From positions 124,001-188,000 of the forward strand of contig NZ_WKJZ01000003.1 in NCBI RefSeq assembly GCF_009763245.1: a DNA stretch of 64,000 nucleotides. The letters run 5' to 3'. The stretch is from Pseudomonas xionganensis. Its GTDB lineage: Bacteria; Pseudomonadota; Gammaproteobacteria; Pseudomonadales; Pseudomonadaceae. Made by a program: the position numbers and the translations under genes. Positions 1 to 7,739 of this stretch are shown piece after piece (within the stretch, counting starts at the first letter, position 1; every line of letters starts with the position of its first letter). The notes under the pieces are model-generated. The model made no database searches. It worked only from the letters and a program-made list of their open reading frames with translations, and was not told the origin of the DNA.

Positions 1-1
1 T

Positions 2-874
2 ATCCGCCTGCTCAAGCTGTTTCGCAGCGTGGTGGAGTGCGGCGGCTTTTCCGCCGCAGAAAGCGCCCTGGGGATTGGTCGCTCGGCCATCAGCCAGCAG
101 ATGAGTGACCTGGAGCAGCGCCTGGGTCTGCGCCTGTGTCAGCGCGGCCGCGCCGGCTTCGCCCTGACTGAGGAAGGCCGTGAGGTGTACCAGAGCACCC
201 TGCAGCTGCTCAGCGCCCTGGAGAGTTTTCGCACCGAGGTCAACGGCCTGCACCAGCACCTGCGCGGCGAGCTGAATATCGGCCTGACCGACAATCTGGT
301 CACCGTGCCCCATATGCGCATCACTCACGCCCTGGCGCGGCTCAAGGAGCGTGGCCCGGATGTGCATATCCATATCCGCATGACCCCACCGAGCGAGGTG
401 GAACAGGGCGTGCTGGACGGGCGCCTGCATGTCGGCGTGGTGCCCCAGGTCAGCGCCCTGTCCGGCCTGGACTATCAGCCGCTGTACGAGGAACGCTCGC
501 TACTTTACTGCGCCGTGGGCCACCCGCTGTTCTATGTGGATGATCTGCAACTGGAGGACGCGCGCCTGAATGCCCAGGAGGCCATCGCCCCCACCTTCCG
601 CCTGCCGCCCGAGGTGCAGAGCCATTACCAGGCGCTGAACTGCACGGCCAGCGCCTCGGACCGCGAGGGCATGGCCTTTCTGATCCTCACCGGGCGCTAT
701 ATCGGCTACCTGCCCGACCACTACGCCGCAGCCTGGGTGCAACAGGGCCGCCTGCGTGTGCTCAAGCCGGCCAGCCGCTACTACGACATCAGCCTGGCCT
801 CGGTCACGCGCAAGGGCCGCCGTCCCCATCTGGTGCTGGAAAGCTTTCTGGAGGCCCTGGCCGCTTCGACCTGA
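2..874 (+). CDS. LysR-family transcriptional regulator (5' end cut off by window)
   Basis: The reading frame is open from the first bases of the window, so the start codon lies upstream. The first residues seen fall inside an N-terminal winged helix-turn-helix (SAISQQMSDLEQRLG is the recognition-helix region). The rest fits a LysR effector-binding domain of about 200 residues, with the usual linker helix and a periplasmic-binding-protein-like fold. LysR proteins are cytoplasmic DNA-binding regulators that often control a neighbouring operon; the target would lie left of the window. The next gene is a RutR-like TetR regulator on the same strand, so this may be the edge of a pyrimidine or nitrogen catabolism cluster, but nothing inside the window proves it. 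Confidence 0.85.
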   Translation: MRLLKLFRSVVECGGFSAAESALGIGRSAISQQMSDLEQRLGLRLCQRGRAGFALTEEGREVYQSTLQLLSALESFRTEVNGLHQHLRGELNIGLTDNLVTVPHMRITHALARLKERGPDVHIHIRMTPPSEVEQGVLDGRLHVGVVPQVSALSGLDYQPLYEERSLLYCAVGHPLFYVDDLQLEDARLNAQEAIAPTFRLPPEVQSHYQALNCTASASDREGMAFLILTGRYIGYLPDHYAAAWVQQGRLRVLKPASRYYDISLASVTRKGRRPHLVLESFLEALAAST

Positions 875-884
875 ACGGGCTGCA

Positions 885-944
885 GCAGGGTGCGCCATGC
901 GCACCGATGGGGTTTTCGGCCGTTGGTGCGCACGGCGCCCCTAC
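885..944. repeat. Short intergenic repeat, GTAGGG-type, copy 1
   Basis: The ends are imperfect inverted repeats: GCAGGGTGCGCC on the left and GGCGCCCCTAC on the right, with an internal GCGCACC/GGTGCGC pair. It resembles elements at 1853-1955, 25053-25086 and 62607-62720, all lying in intergenic DNA next to gene ends. The remainder of the 301-base gap between the LysR and TetR genes (945-1175) shows no recognisable gene or promoter. Confidence 0.5.
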
Positions 945-1175
945 CTCACACAGCCCCCTCGCATCGCCCACAGACCTTGACCAGACCCTGCCTGTTGACG
1001 CCCGACAAGGCGGTCTAGACCAGCACAAAAACGGTCAGGTTTTTTGCCCCTAAAAAGTGCAAGAGCCTGATCTGGCGCAGCTTTCAGCGAAGTTTTCGGC
1101 GTTTCGGCTTGTCTCCATAGGGACTCTGGGGTATCTCTGCGTCATCTAAAAAACCGACACCCTGTGGAACCCTCA

Positions 1176-1841
1176 ATGACTGCCGAAGTCCCCCTGCCCC
1201 ACGAGCTTGCCAGCGGCAAACCTGCTGGCCGCATCCGCCAGAAAAACCAGGCCGCGATCATCAAGGCCGCCGAGGACGAATTCGCCCTGCACGGTTTCAA
1301 GGGCACCAGCATGAACAGCATCGCCCAGGCGGTGGGGCTGCCCAAGGCCAACCTGCATTACTACTTCAATAACAAGCTGGGCCTGTACCTGGCGGTGCTG
1401 GGCAATATCCTCGACCTGTGGGACAACGCCTTCAGCAACCTGAGCGTCGATGACGACCCGGCCACCGCCCTGGCCGGCTATATCCGCGCCAAGATGGAGT
1501 TCTCCCGCCGCCATCCCAAGGCCTCGCGCATCTTCGCCATGGAAGTGATCAGCGGCGGCAAGCACCTGTCGACCTTCTTCGACCAGGACTACCAGGACTG
1601 GCTGCGTGGCCGCGCCGCGGTATTCGAGGCCTGGATCCAGGCCGGCAAGATGGACCCGGTGGATCCGGTGCACCTGATCTTCCTGCTGTGGGGCAGCACC
1701 CAGCACTACGCCGACTTCGCCTCGCAGATCTGCCGCTTTACCGGCCGCACGCGCCTGACCAAGGAAGACTTCGCCGCGGCCAGCGACAACCTGGTGACAA
1801 TCATCCTCAAGGGCTGCGGCCTCACGCCACCACCACGCTAA
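1176..1841 (+). CDS. TetR-family regulator, RutR-like
   Basis: A 221-residue TetR-type repressor. The N-terminal helix-turn-helix is clear (GFKGTSMNSIAQAVGLPKAN, then LHYYFNNK), and the C-terminal half resembles the YcdC/RutR ligand-binding domain. RutR-type regulators respond to pyrimidines; the Pseudomonas relative PydR sits beside dihydropyrimidine catabolism genes, but those genes are not in this window. A GTG four codons upstream (1164) could also start the protein; the ATG at 1176 was preferred because it is the stronger codon. Neither has a convincing Shine-Dalgarno sequence. Confidence 0.85.
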   Translation: MTAEVPLPHELASGKPAGRIRQKNQAAIIKAAEDEFALHGFKGTSMNSIAQAVGLPKANLHYYFNNKLGLYLAVLGNILDLWDNAFSNLSVDDDPATALAGYIRAKMEFSRRHPKASRIFAMEVISGGKHLSTFFDQDYQDWLRGRAAVFEAWIQAGKMDPVDPVHLIFLLWGSTQHYADFASQICRFTGRTRLTKEDFAAASDNLVTIILKGCGLTPPPR

Positions 1842-1852
1842 GCCTTTAACCC

Positions 1853-1955
1853 TAGGGTGGATGGCGCTTTATCCATCCACCACACTCGTAGGATGTGCAA
1901 CGCGAAGCTTGCCCACCAACAGCGGTGGAAAACCCTGCGCGGCTTTTCACCCTAC
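1853..1955. repeat. Short intergenic repeat, GTAGGG-type, copy 2
   Basis: Begins CTAGGGTGGATGG and ends CTTTTCACCCTAC, giving complementary ends. An inner hairpin pairs GGTGGATGG with CCATCCACC. It starts 12 bases after the TetR stop codon. Its outer motif matches the other copies listed in this window. Confidence 0.55.
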
Positions 1956-2076
1956 AGCGCCACCCTCGCCCGCAAAAAAAATCTGCAACCTTGCTTAACC
2001 CGTTCGGTCAGATGGCTTCGTCTACTCTCGGGAAATCACGCCGCGCTGCGGCGCCAACCACTGCAAGGACTCCCTT

Positions 2077-2790
2077 ATGCTCAATCGCCAGACCCTCACC
2101 ACTCTCTTTGCTGCTGCCTCCCTGAGCCTGCTAAGCCTGGGCGCCCAAGCCAATGAGCCGCGCTATAACCAGGTCGCGTTGCGCGCCGAGGTCAACCGGG
2201 AAATCGCCCACGACCTGATGCATGTGACCTTCTACAGCGAAGCTCAGGACAAGGACCCGGCCAAGCTGGCCGCGCAGATCACCACCGAACTCAACCAGGC
2301 CATGGGTCTGGCCCGCAGCGTCAAGGGCGTGCAGGTGGCCCTGGGCAGCCGCCACAGCTACCCGGTGTATGACGACAAGGGCCAGCGCATCACTGCCTGG
2401 CGCGAGCGCGCCGAACTGCGTCTGGAAAGCGCCGACTTCGGCGCCCTCTCCACCCTCACCGGGGAAATGCTGCAGAGCCTGAAGATGGCCGGCATGCACT
2501 TCAGCATCGCCAGCCCTACCCGCAAGGCCGAGGAAGACGCGCTGCTCAAGGACGCCGTGGCCGCCTTCAAGGCCCGCGCCCAGCTGGCCACCGAGGCCCT
2601 GGGTGGCAGCGGCTACAAGCTGGTCAGCCTGAATCTCAACAGCGGCGGCTTCCACAGCCCCATGCCACGCATGGCGGCGATGAAGGGCGCGGCCATGATG
2701 ATGGAAGCGGCGGTCACCCCGGAGGTCGAAGCCGGCAGCAGCCAGGTGAGCGTCAGTGCCGATGGGGTGATCGAGGTCATGATGCCCTGA
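2077..2790 (+). CDS. Periplasmic SIMPL-domain (DUF541) protein
   Basis: A 237-residue protein with a clear Sec signal peptide (hydrophobic core TLFAAASLSLLSL, cleavage near GAQA-NEP). The remainder matches the SIMPL/DUF541 fold: an amino-terminal segment on reversible oligomer-like beta strands, then an alternating helix/strand region around YPVYDDKG and WRERAELRLES. Family members are periplasmic or outer-membrane associated and their biochemical role is poorly known; some are linked to stress protection. A good AAGGA Shine-Dalgarno lies just before the ATG. It faces the convergent pxp operon and is probably a single-gene unit. Confidence 0.8.
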   Translation: MLNRQTLTTLFAAASLSLLSLGAQANEPRYNQVALRAEVNREIAHDLMHVTFYSEAQDKDPAKLAAQITTELNQAMGLARSVKGVQVALGSRHSYPVYDDKGQRITAWRERAELRLESADFGALSTLTGEMLQSLKMAGMHFSIASPTRKAEEDALLKDAVAAFKARAQLATEALGGSGYKLVSLNLNSGGFHSPMPRMAAMKGAAMMMEAAVTPEVEAGSSQVSVSADGVIEVMMP

Positions 2791-2792
2791 GT

Positions 2793-3716
2793 CTAGCCCC
2801 GACCGAAGAAGCGATAGAACTCGCGCATCTCGGCCTGGGCATCGCTGACGCTGACCGGGGTAAAACGCAGCGGATGATGGGCCGGACACTGGGCCAACCG
2901 GCCCTGATCCAGCGGGTGCAGCCAGCCCAGCAGAGGGTAGCCGCCCATGGTCTGGTGGTCGGCCTGAAGGATGATCGGCTGGCCATCCGGCGGCACCTGG
3001 ATGGCGCCACGACTGACGCCCAAAGACCATTGCCGGCGTGGCACCTGCAGCGCCTCCCCTTCCAAGCGGGCGCCCATACGATCCGAGTGGGGGCTGAGCT
3101 GCCAGACCTGGGCGAAGAAGGCCTGCAGCTGATCCTCCTCGAAGCTGGCGGCATCGCCGCCGGTGATCACCCGCAGCAGCGGCTTGGCCTGGTAATCCGG
3201 CTGAAAGGGCCAGGGCACACTGACCCGTCGCAGGAAGCTGGCCGGCCGACAGGCCAGCCGATCCCCCGCCTGCAATGGCCGGCCGGCCCCATCCACACCG
3301 CCCAGTCCCTCGCGCATCTGACTGCTGACGCTGCCCAGCACCGCCTTGCCGGCAAAGCCCCCGCCCACAGCCAGGTACAGGCGCTGGCCGCTGCGGGCAA
3401 AACCCAGGCGCAGCACCTGGCCACGACGCAACGGCAACCGGGTCCACAGCGGCATGGGCTGCTTATCGATAGACAGCGGCACGTCGGCCCCGCAGAGGGC
3501 CACCCAGGTATCCCGTTCAGCCTCTAGTTGCACATCGCCCAGGGCAATTTCCAGCAGCGGCGTGCCCCAGGGGTTATCCAGCAGGCGATTGGCCCAGGCA
3601 GCGGCCTGCAGATCCATCACCCCGGAGGGGGACACCCCCAGGTGCTGCCAGCCATAGCGCCCAGCATCCTGCAGCAGGCTCTGCGGGCCCGGCTTGAGCA
3701 CGCGCAGGCCTTTCAT
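2793..3716 (-). CDS. pxpC: 5-oxoprolinase subunit C (carboxyltransferase-type domain)
   Basis: A 307-residue protein of the AHS2 / biotin-dependent carboxyltransferase-like family, now recognised as PxpC. With PxpA and PxpB it forms the prokaryotic ATP-dependent 5-oxoprolinase, which opens the 5-oxoproline (pyroglutamate) ring to glutamate, a damage-repair and recycling reaction in the cytoplasm. Family hallmarks include GLRVLKPGPQSLLQDAGR at the N-terminus and GGDAASFEEDQ near the middle. Its ATG overlaps the pxpB stop by four bases (ATGA), so the two subunits are translationally coupled. It is the last gene of the operon. Confidence 0.92.
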   Translation of the reverse strand: MKGLRVLKPGPQSLLQDAGRYGWQHLGVSPSGVMDLQAAAWANRLLDNPWGTPLLEIALGDVQLEAERDTWVALCGADVPLSIDKQPMPLWTRLPLRRGQVLRLGFARSGQRLYLAVGGGFAGKAVLGSVSSQMREGLGGVDGAGRPLQAGDRLACRPASFLRRVSVPWPFQPDYQAKPLLRVITGGDAASFEEDQLQAFFAQVWQLSPHSDRMGARLEGEALQVPRRQWSLGVSRGAIQVPPDGQPIILQADHQTMGGYPLLGWLHPLDQGRLAQCPAHHPLRFTPVSVSDAQAEMREFYRFFGRG

Positions 3717-4390
3717 GGCTGGCCGCCTTCGGCGCTAAAGGTCGCCTCATCTATTGGGCGAAACCGCACCCGATCGCCCTGATTCAGCGGGCAGGGTGGC
3801 GTGCGGCTCAGATCGAACAGCGGCCAGGGGCAGCGTCCCAGCAGGTGCCAGCCTCCGGGCGAGGCATGCGGGTAGATGGCGGTCTGGCGCTCGGCGATGG
3901 CCAGGCTGCCGGCTGGCACATGCAGGCGCGGCGTGGCCCGACGTGGCAATACCAGACGCGAGTGCAGCTGGCCCAGGTAGGCAAAGCCCGGGGCGAAGCC
4001 GATGGCGCCCACCCGGTACTCACCTGCGGCATGCAGCCCGATCACCTCGGCCACACTCAGCTGGCACAGGCGCGCCACCTCAAAGAGATCCTCGCCGTTA
4101 TACAGAATCGGCAATTCATGCACCCGACCAGGGCTGTGCAAGCCGGGCTGCGCCAACCAGGCTTCCAGCAGCGGTTTGAGCTGCTCGGCCAGGGCCAGGT
4201 GGTCGGTGCGGCTCAGGTCATAGTGCAGCAGCAGGCTGGTCCAGCCCGGCACCCGATCCAGCAGCAGATGGCCCAGGCGCTGGTCGATCTGCTCGGCCAA
4301 CTGGGCGATGCGCCCTGGCAGCTCGGCATCCGGTTCCTCGGCCAGCACCAGCAACAGAGACTCGGCGCCGGCAGGCTCGATACGGATCAT
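3713..4390 (-). CDS. pxpB: 5-oxoprolinase subunit B
   Basis: A 225-residue AHS1/KipI-type protein. The conserved segment GFAPGFAYLG lies at about residues 127-136, followed by LPRRATPR and the SPGGWHLLG block typical of the family. The open frame extends farther upstream, but homology starts at MIRIEPAG, so the ATG at 4390 is used; it lies 16 bases after the pxpA stop. PxpB and PxpC form the ATP-dependent part of 5-oxoprolinase. KipI homologues in Bacillus were first described as kinase inhibitors, but the three-gene context here supports the oxoprolinase role. Confidence 0.92.
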   Translation of the reverse strand: MIRIEPAGAESLLLVLAEEPDAELPGRIAQLAEQIDQRLGHLLLDRVPGWTSLLLHYDLSRTDHLALAEQLKPLLEAWLAQPGLHSPGRVHELPILYNGEDLFEVARLCQLSVAEVIGLHAAGEYRVGAIGFAPGFAYLGQLHSRLVLPRRATPRLHVPAGSLAIAERQTAIYPHASPGGWHLLGRCPWPLFDLSRTPPCPLNQGDRVRFRPIDEATFSAEGGQP

Positions 4391-4406
4391 CGCGGCTGCC
4401 CGGCGC

Positions 4407-5153
4407 TCACGACAGCGTGTCCAGCTGCGCGCGCAGGCGCCGCAGCACGGCCAGGGACTCGGCATTGTCGCCATGCACGCAGAGGCTGTCGGCCTGCAGG
4501 CGCAGGGGCTTGCCGTCGATGTCGGGGAAGGCTTCGCCCTGGGCGATGGCCAGGGCCTGATCGAGGATGCGTTGCGGCTCGTGATGCACCGCGCCGGCCA
4601 ACCGCCGCGGCGCCAGACGCCCATCGGCCAGGTAGGCGCGGTCGGCAAAGGCCTCGAAAATCAGCGGCACCCCGGCTGCCTCGGCCAAACGCCGCTCGCG
4701 GCTGTTATCGGCCAGGGCCAGGGTCATCAGCGGCAAACCCGCCCGGTAGCGGGCGCAGGCCTCCAGCACGGCGGCGAAGAGCACATCATCGGCCAGCATG
4801 TCGTTGTACAGGGCGCCATGGGGTTTGACATAGGCCAGTTCAGTGCCGGCCACCCGGCAGAAGGCCTCCAGGGCGCCGAGCTGATAGAGCAGCATGGCCG
4901 TGACCTCCTCCGGCGCGCAGGCCATATGCCGACGGCCGAAGCCCTGCAGGTCCGGGTAGGCGGGGTGGGCACCGATGCTGACGCCATGCTGGCAGGCCAG
5001 CGCAACGCTGTGCTGCATGGTCAGCGGGTCGCCAGCATGAAAGCCGCAGGCCAGGTTGGCCTGATCGACCAGGGCCATGGCATGGGCATCGTCACCCATG
5101 CGCCAGGCGCCGAAGCTTTCACCCATATCGCAGTTGAGCAGGATCGTTTTCAT
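4407..5153 (-). CDS. pxpA: 5-oxoprolinase subunit A (LamB/YcsF family)
   Basis: A 248-residue LamB/YcsF-family protein, first gene of pxpA-pxpB-pxpC. Family motifs are all visible: NCDMGESFG near the N-terminus, ACGFHAGDP, IGAHPAYPD, and KPHGALYN at mid-protein, with a late FADRAYLADG block. PxpA works with PxpBC to hydrolyse 5-oxoproline using ATP. A GTG two codons upstream (5159) is an alternative start; the ATG at 5153 is preferred. No regulator is adjacent: the next upstream gene is the iron-cluster reductase, which ends 48 bases away on the same strand. Confidence 0.93.
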   Translation of the reverse strand: MKTILLNCDMGESFGAWRMGDDAHAMALVDQANLACGFHAGDPLTMQHSVALACQHGVSIGAHPAYPDLQGFGRRHMACAPEEVTAMLLYQLGALEAFCRVAGTELAYVKPHGALYNDMLADDVLFAAVLEACARYRAGLPLMTLALADNSRERRLAEAAGVPLIFEAFADRAYLADGRLAPRRLAGAVHHEPQRILDQALAIAQGEAFPDIDGKPLRLQADSLCVHGDNAESLAVLRRLRAQLDTLS

Positions 5154-5201
5154 GCCCACAAGCTTAGAGCCACAGCCAGGGCGATACCAGCGCCCCGAGC
5201 C

Positions 5202-7559
5202 TCAGTAGACATCGCGCCGGTAGCGCCCATCCTCTAGCAGCGCCTCGACCACCGCATCGCCCAGCACGTCGCGCAGTACGGCATCGACACCGGCGGCCAT
5301 GCCCTGCAGGCTGCCGCAGACATAGATCGACGCCCCCTGCGCCAGCCATTCACGCAGGGGCTCGGCCGCCTCGCCCAGCGCATCCTGCACATAGTGCTTT
5401 TGCGCCTGGTCGCGGGAGAAGGCCAGATCCAGGCGCGCCAGCCCACCCGTGGCCAGCCAGTCCTGCACTTGCGCCCGGCAGTAGAAGTCATGCACCGCAT
5501 TGCGTTCGCCAAACAGCAGCCAGTTGCGCCTGTGACCCTGGGTGATGCGCGCCTTGAGCAGGCTGCGCAAGCCGGCCAGGCCGGTGCCATTGCCGATCAG
5601 GATCAGCGGCCGATCATCATCCGGCCCATGAAACTGGCGGTTGTGCCGCACCCGGGCCCGCACCACGCCCTGCAGCGGCGCCTGCTCGGTCAACCAGCCG
5701 GAGCCCAGGCCGAGGGTGCCATCGGCCTGGCGCTGCTGCCGTACGATCAACTCCAGCACGCCTTCAGTGGGCAGGGAGGCGATGGAATAGTCGCGGCACG
5801 CCTGTTCATCGGCCTGGCCCGGCAGCACCTGGAGAATATCCCCGGCCTGCCAGGTCATACCCGGTGCAGGCTGCAGACGCAGAAGAAAGGTCGGCGCGCC
5901 CGCGCTGCCCGGGTTCAGGCACTCGCGGCCAAGCAGGCGACACTCGCCAAACGGCTGGGGCTGCACGGCGTATTCCCTGATGCCGGTCAGGTCAGCCAGC
6001 TGGCGCTGCCAGTCGGCCAGGGCCGCCGCATCGCCGTTGTCCACCTGCACCGGGCTGAACAGGCTCCGCGCGCCCTGCTGGCTCAACCAGCCCTGCACGC
6101 GCTGGGCAAAACCGCAGAACTGCTGGTACTGACGGTCGCCCAGGGCCAGCATGGCATAGCGCAGATGCTCCAGCCCCAGGCTTTGCCCGAGCAGCTTGCG
6201 CTCAAAGCCCCGGGCATTGTCCGGCGCCTCGCCATCGCCAAAGGTGCTGAGCACGAACAGGGCATTGCGCGTCTGCCGCAGGGCCTGCTCATCGAGCCGG
6301 GCCAGCGGCTGCACGCTGACCGCCAGCCCCGCGGCCTGCAGGTGGCCGGCGGCCTGCCAGGCCAGTTGCTCGGCAAAGCCGCTCTGGCTGGCGAAACCGA
6401 CCAGCCAGCTGTCTGCCCCCTGCCCCACTGGCGCCAGACGCTGGCGGGCGGCTGCCGCAGCGCGCTGCTTGCGCCGCCGGTCGAGGTACAGCAGCCAGCC
6501 GGTGATGGCAAACAGCGGCATGGCCAGGCTGGTCAGGAACATCAGGATGCGCCCGCTCAGGCCGAAGTAACTGCCCACATGCAGGGCGTAGACGCTGGCC
6601 AGCAACTGATCGCCAAAGGACCGTTCGGCATAGCGCTGGTGGTGAGTCACGGCGCCACTCGACGGCTCCAGGCCCAGTTGATTGAGGGCGCGTTCATGGG
6701 CGGCGTCTGCCAGCCGGTAGAAGACCGTCAGCGGCTGCCCGGGGGCGCCCGGCAGGCGCAGGCTGTAAGCGCTCAGACCCGGGCCTGCGGCCGCCTGCAG
6801 GCGGGCCCAGACGGCCGGGTAATTGACCTCGGGACGCTCGCCACCTGCAGGTGGCGGGCCGCGACGGCCACGCTCCTGCCCCGCCGGCTCACTGCTGAGC
6901 AGCCGGGTCAGGCCTTCACGGTACCAGTCGTAGGACCAGTACAGGCCGGTCAGGGCCGCGCACAGGTAAAACAGCAGGCACCAGGTACCTGCCACGGCGT
7001 GCAGGTCCCAGTTGAACGACCGACCCCGCCTGGCCCAGTCCAGGGTCAGCCAGGCGCGCCAGTTCAGCGCCTGGCGCGGCCAGCGCAGGTACAGCCCGGA
7101 CAGGCAGAAGAAGATCAACGCCAGGGTACTGGCGGCGGTGATCTGCTTGCCGGTATCACCCATGGCCAGGAAACGGTGCAGGCGCAGCATCAGGTCGAAG
7201 AACGCCTGGCCGTCCGGGGTGCCCAGCACGTCACCGCTGTAGGGGTCGACATACACCGAAGGGCCACGGCGCTCACCGGGTGCCGGCGCCAGATGGGCCC
7301 GTGCGGCGTGGCCGCTGTCGAGTTCCAGGGTCAGGCCCACCACGCGCTGCTGGCTGGCGCGCTCGATACGCGGTATCAGCTCAGCCGGCGGCAGGACGCC
7401 CGTGTCACGCACCTCGACCTGCAGCACCTCGGGGTTGAGCAGTCGCAGCAACTCGTCCTGAAACGAATAGGCGGCGCCGGTCACGCCCATCAGCGCCAGC
7501 ACCAGTCCGGCGCTGATGCCCAGCAGCCAGTGCAGTTGAAAGAGAAGTTTCTTGCCCAC
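5202..7559 (-). CDS. PepSY-membrane / flavodoxin / FAD-NADPH reductase fusion, iron cluster
   Basis: About 785 residues in three modules. Residues 1-370 hold a PepSY-associated membrane region with at least four transmembrane segments. Residues about 390-530 are a flavodoxin domain ([24 protein letters not shown]). The C-terminal 250 residues are a ferredoxin-NADP reductase module (RDYSIASLP for [16 protein letters not shown] for the nucleotide). It likely passes electrons from NADPH across the inner membrane to reduce ferric iron or a ferric siderophore; this is inference from modules and position. It corresponds to PA4513, beside piuA in P. aeruginosa. The GTG at 7559 is chosen because AGGTGG lies six bases before it; an upstream GTG at 7592 is possible. 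Confidence 0.85.
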   Translation of the reverse strand: MGKKLLFQLHWLLGISAGLVLALMGVTGAAYSFQDELLRLLNPEVLQVEVRDTGVLPPAELIPRIERASQQRVVGLTLELDSGHAARAHLAPAPGERRGPSVYVDPYSGDVLGTPDGQAFFDLMLRLHRFLAMGDTGKQITAASTLALIFFCLSGLYLRWPRQALNWRAWLTLDWARRGRSFNWDLHAVAGTWCLLFYLCAALTGLYWSYDWYREGLTRLLSSEPAGQERGRRGPPPAGGERPEVNYPAVWARLQAAAGPGLSAYSLRLPGAPGQPLTVFYRLADAAHERALNQLGLEPSSGAVTHHQRYAERSFGDQLLASVYALHVGSYFGLSGRILMFLTSLAMPLFAITGWLLYLDRRRKQRAAAAARQRLAPVGQGADSWLVGFASQSGFAEQLAWQAAGHLQAAGLAVSVQPLARLDEQALRQTRNALFVLSTFGDGEAPDNARGFERKLLGQSLGLEHLRYAMLALGDRQYQQFCGFAQRVQGWLSQQGARSLFSPVQVDNGDAAALADWQRQLADLTGIREYAVQPQPFGECRLLGRECLNPGSAGAPTFLLRLQPAPGMTWQAGDILQVLPGQADEQACRDYSIASLPTEGVLELIVRQQRQADGTLGLGSGWLTEQAPLQGVVRARVRHNRQFHGPDDDRPLILIGNGTGLAGLRSLLKARITQGHRRNWLLFGERNAVHDFYCRAQVQDWLATGGLARLDLAFSRDQAQKHYVQDALGEAAEPLREWLAQGASIYVCGSLQGMAAGVDAVLRDVLGDAVVEALLEDGRYRRDVY

Positions 7560-7610
7560 GAGAAGCCACCTGAAAGAAATGACGGCCACCACGGCCGCCA
7601 GTGCGACGCA

Positions 7611-7633
7611 ATTCTATTTGAGAATCAGTTTCG
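7611..7633 (-). promoter_or_regulatory. Fur-box-like site upstream of the reductase gene
   Basis: ATTCTATTTGAGAAT (7611-7625) is a perfect ATTCT/AGAAT inverted repeat. It overlaps TGAGAATCAGTTTCG (7619-7633), which matches the Fur core TGATAATnATTATCA at 10 of 14 informative positions. The site lies about 50 bases before the reductase start and shares the 11-mer ATTCTATTTGA with the site before the TonB receptor gene, which supports a common iron regulator. Confidence 0.5.
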
Positions 7634-7739
7634 ATTGATGGGCTGGCAGGCGTCTTTACGCCTTATTTACACAGCCACACAACAGCAGACCCCGCCGCGC
7701 TGGGCGCGAACGGGGTCTGTGGGTTCAGCGGGGTGGAAT

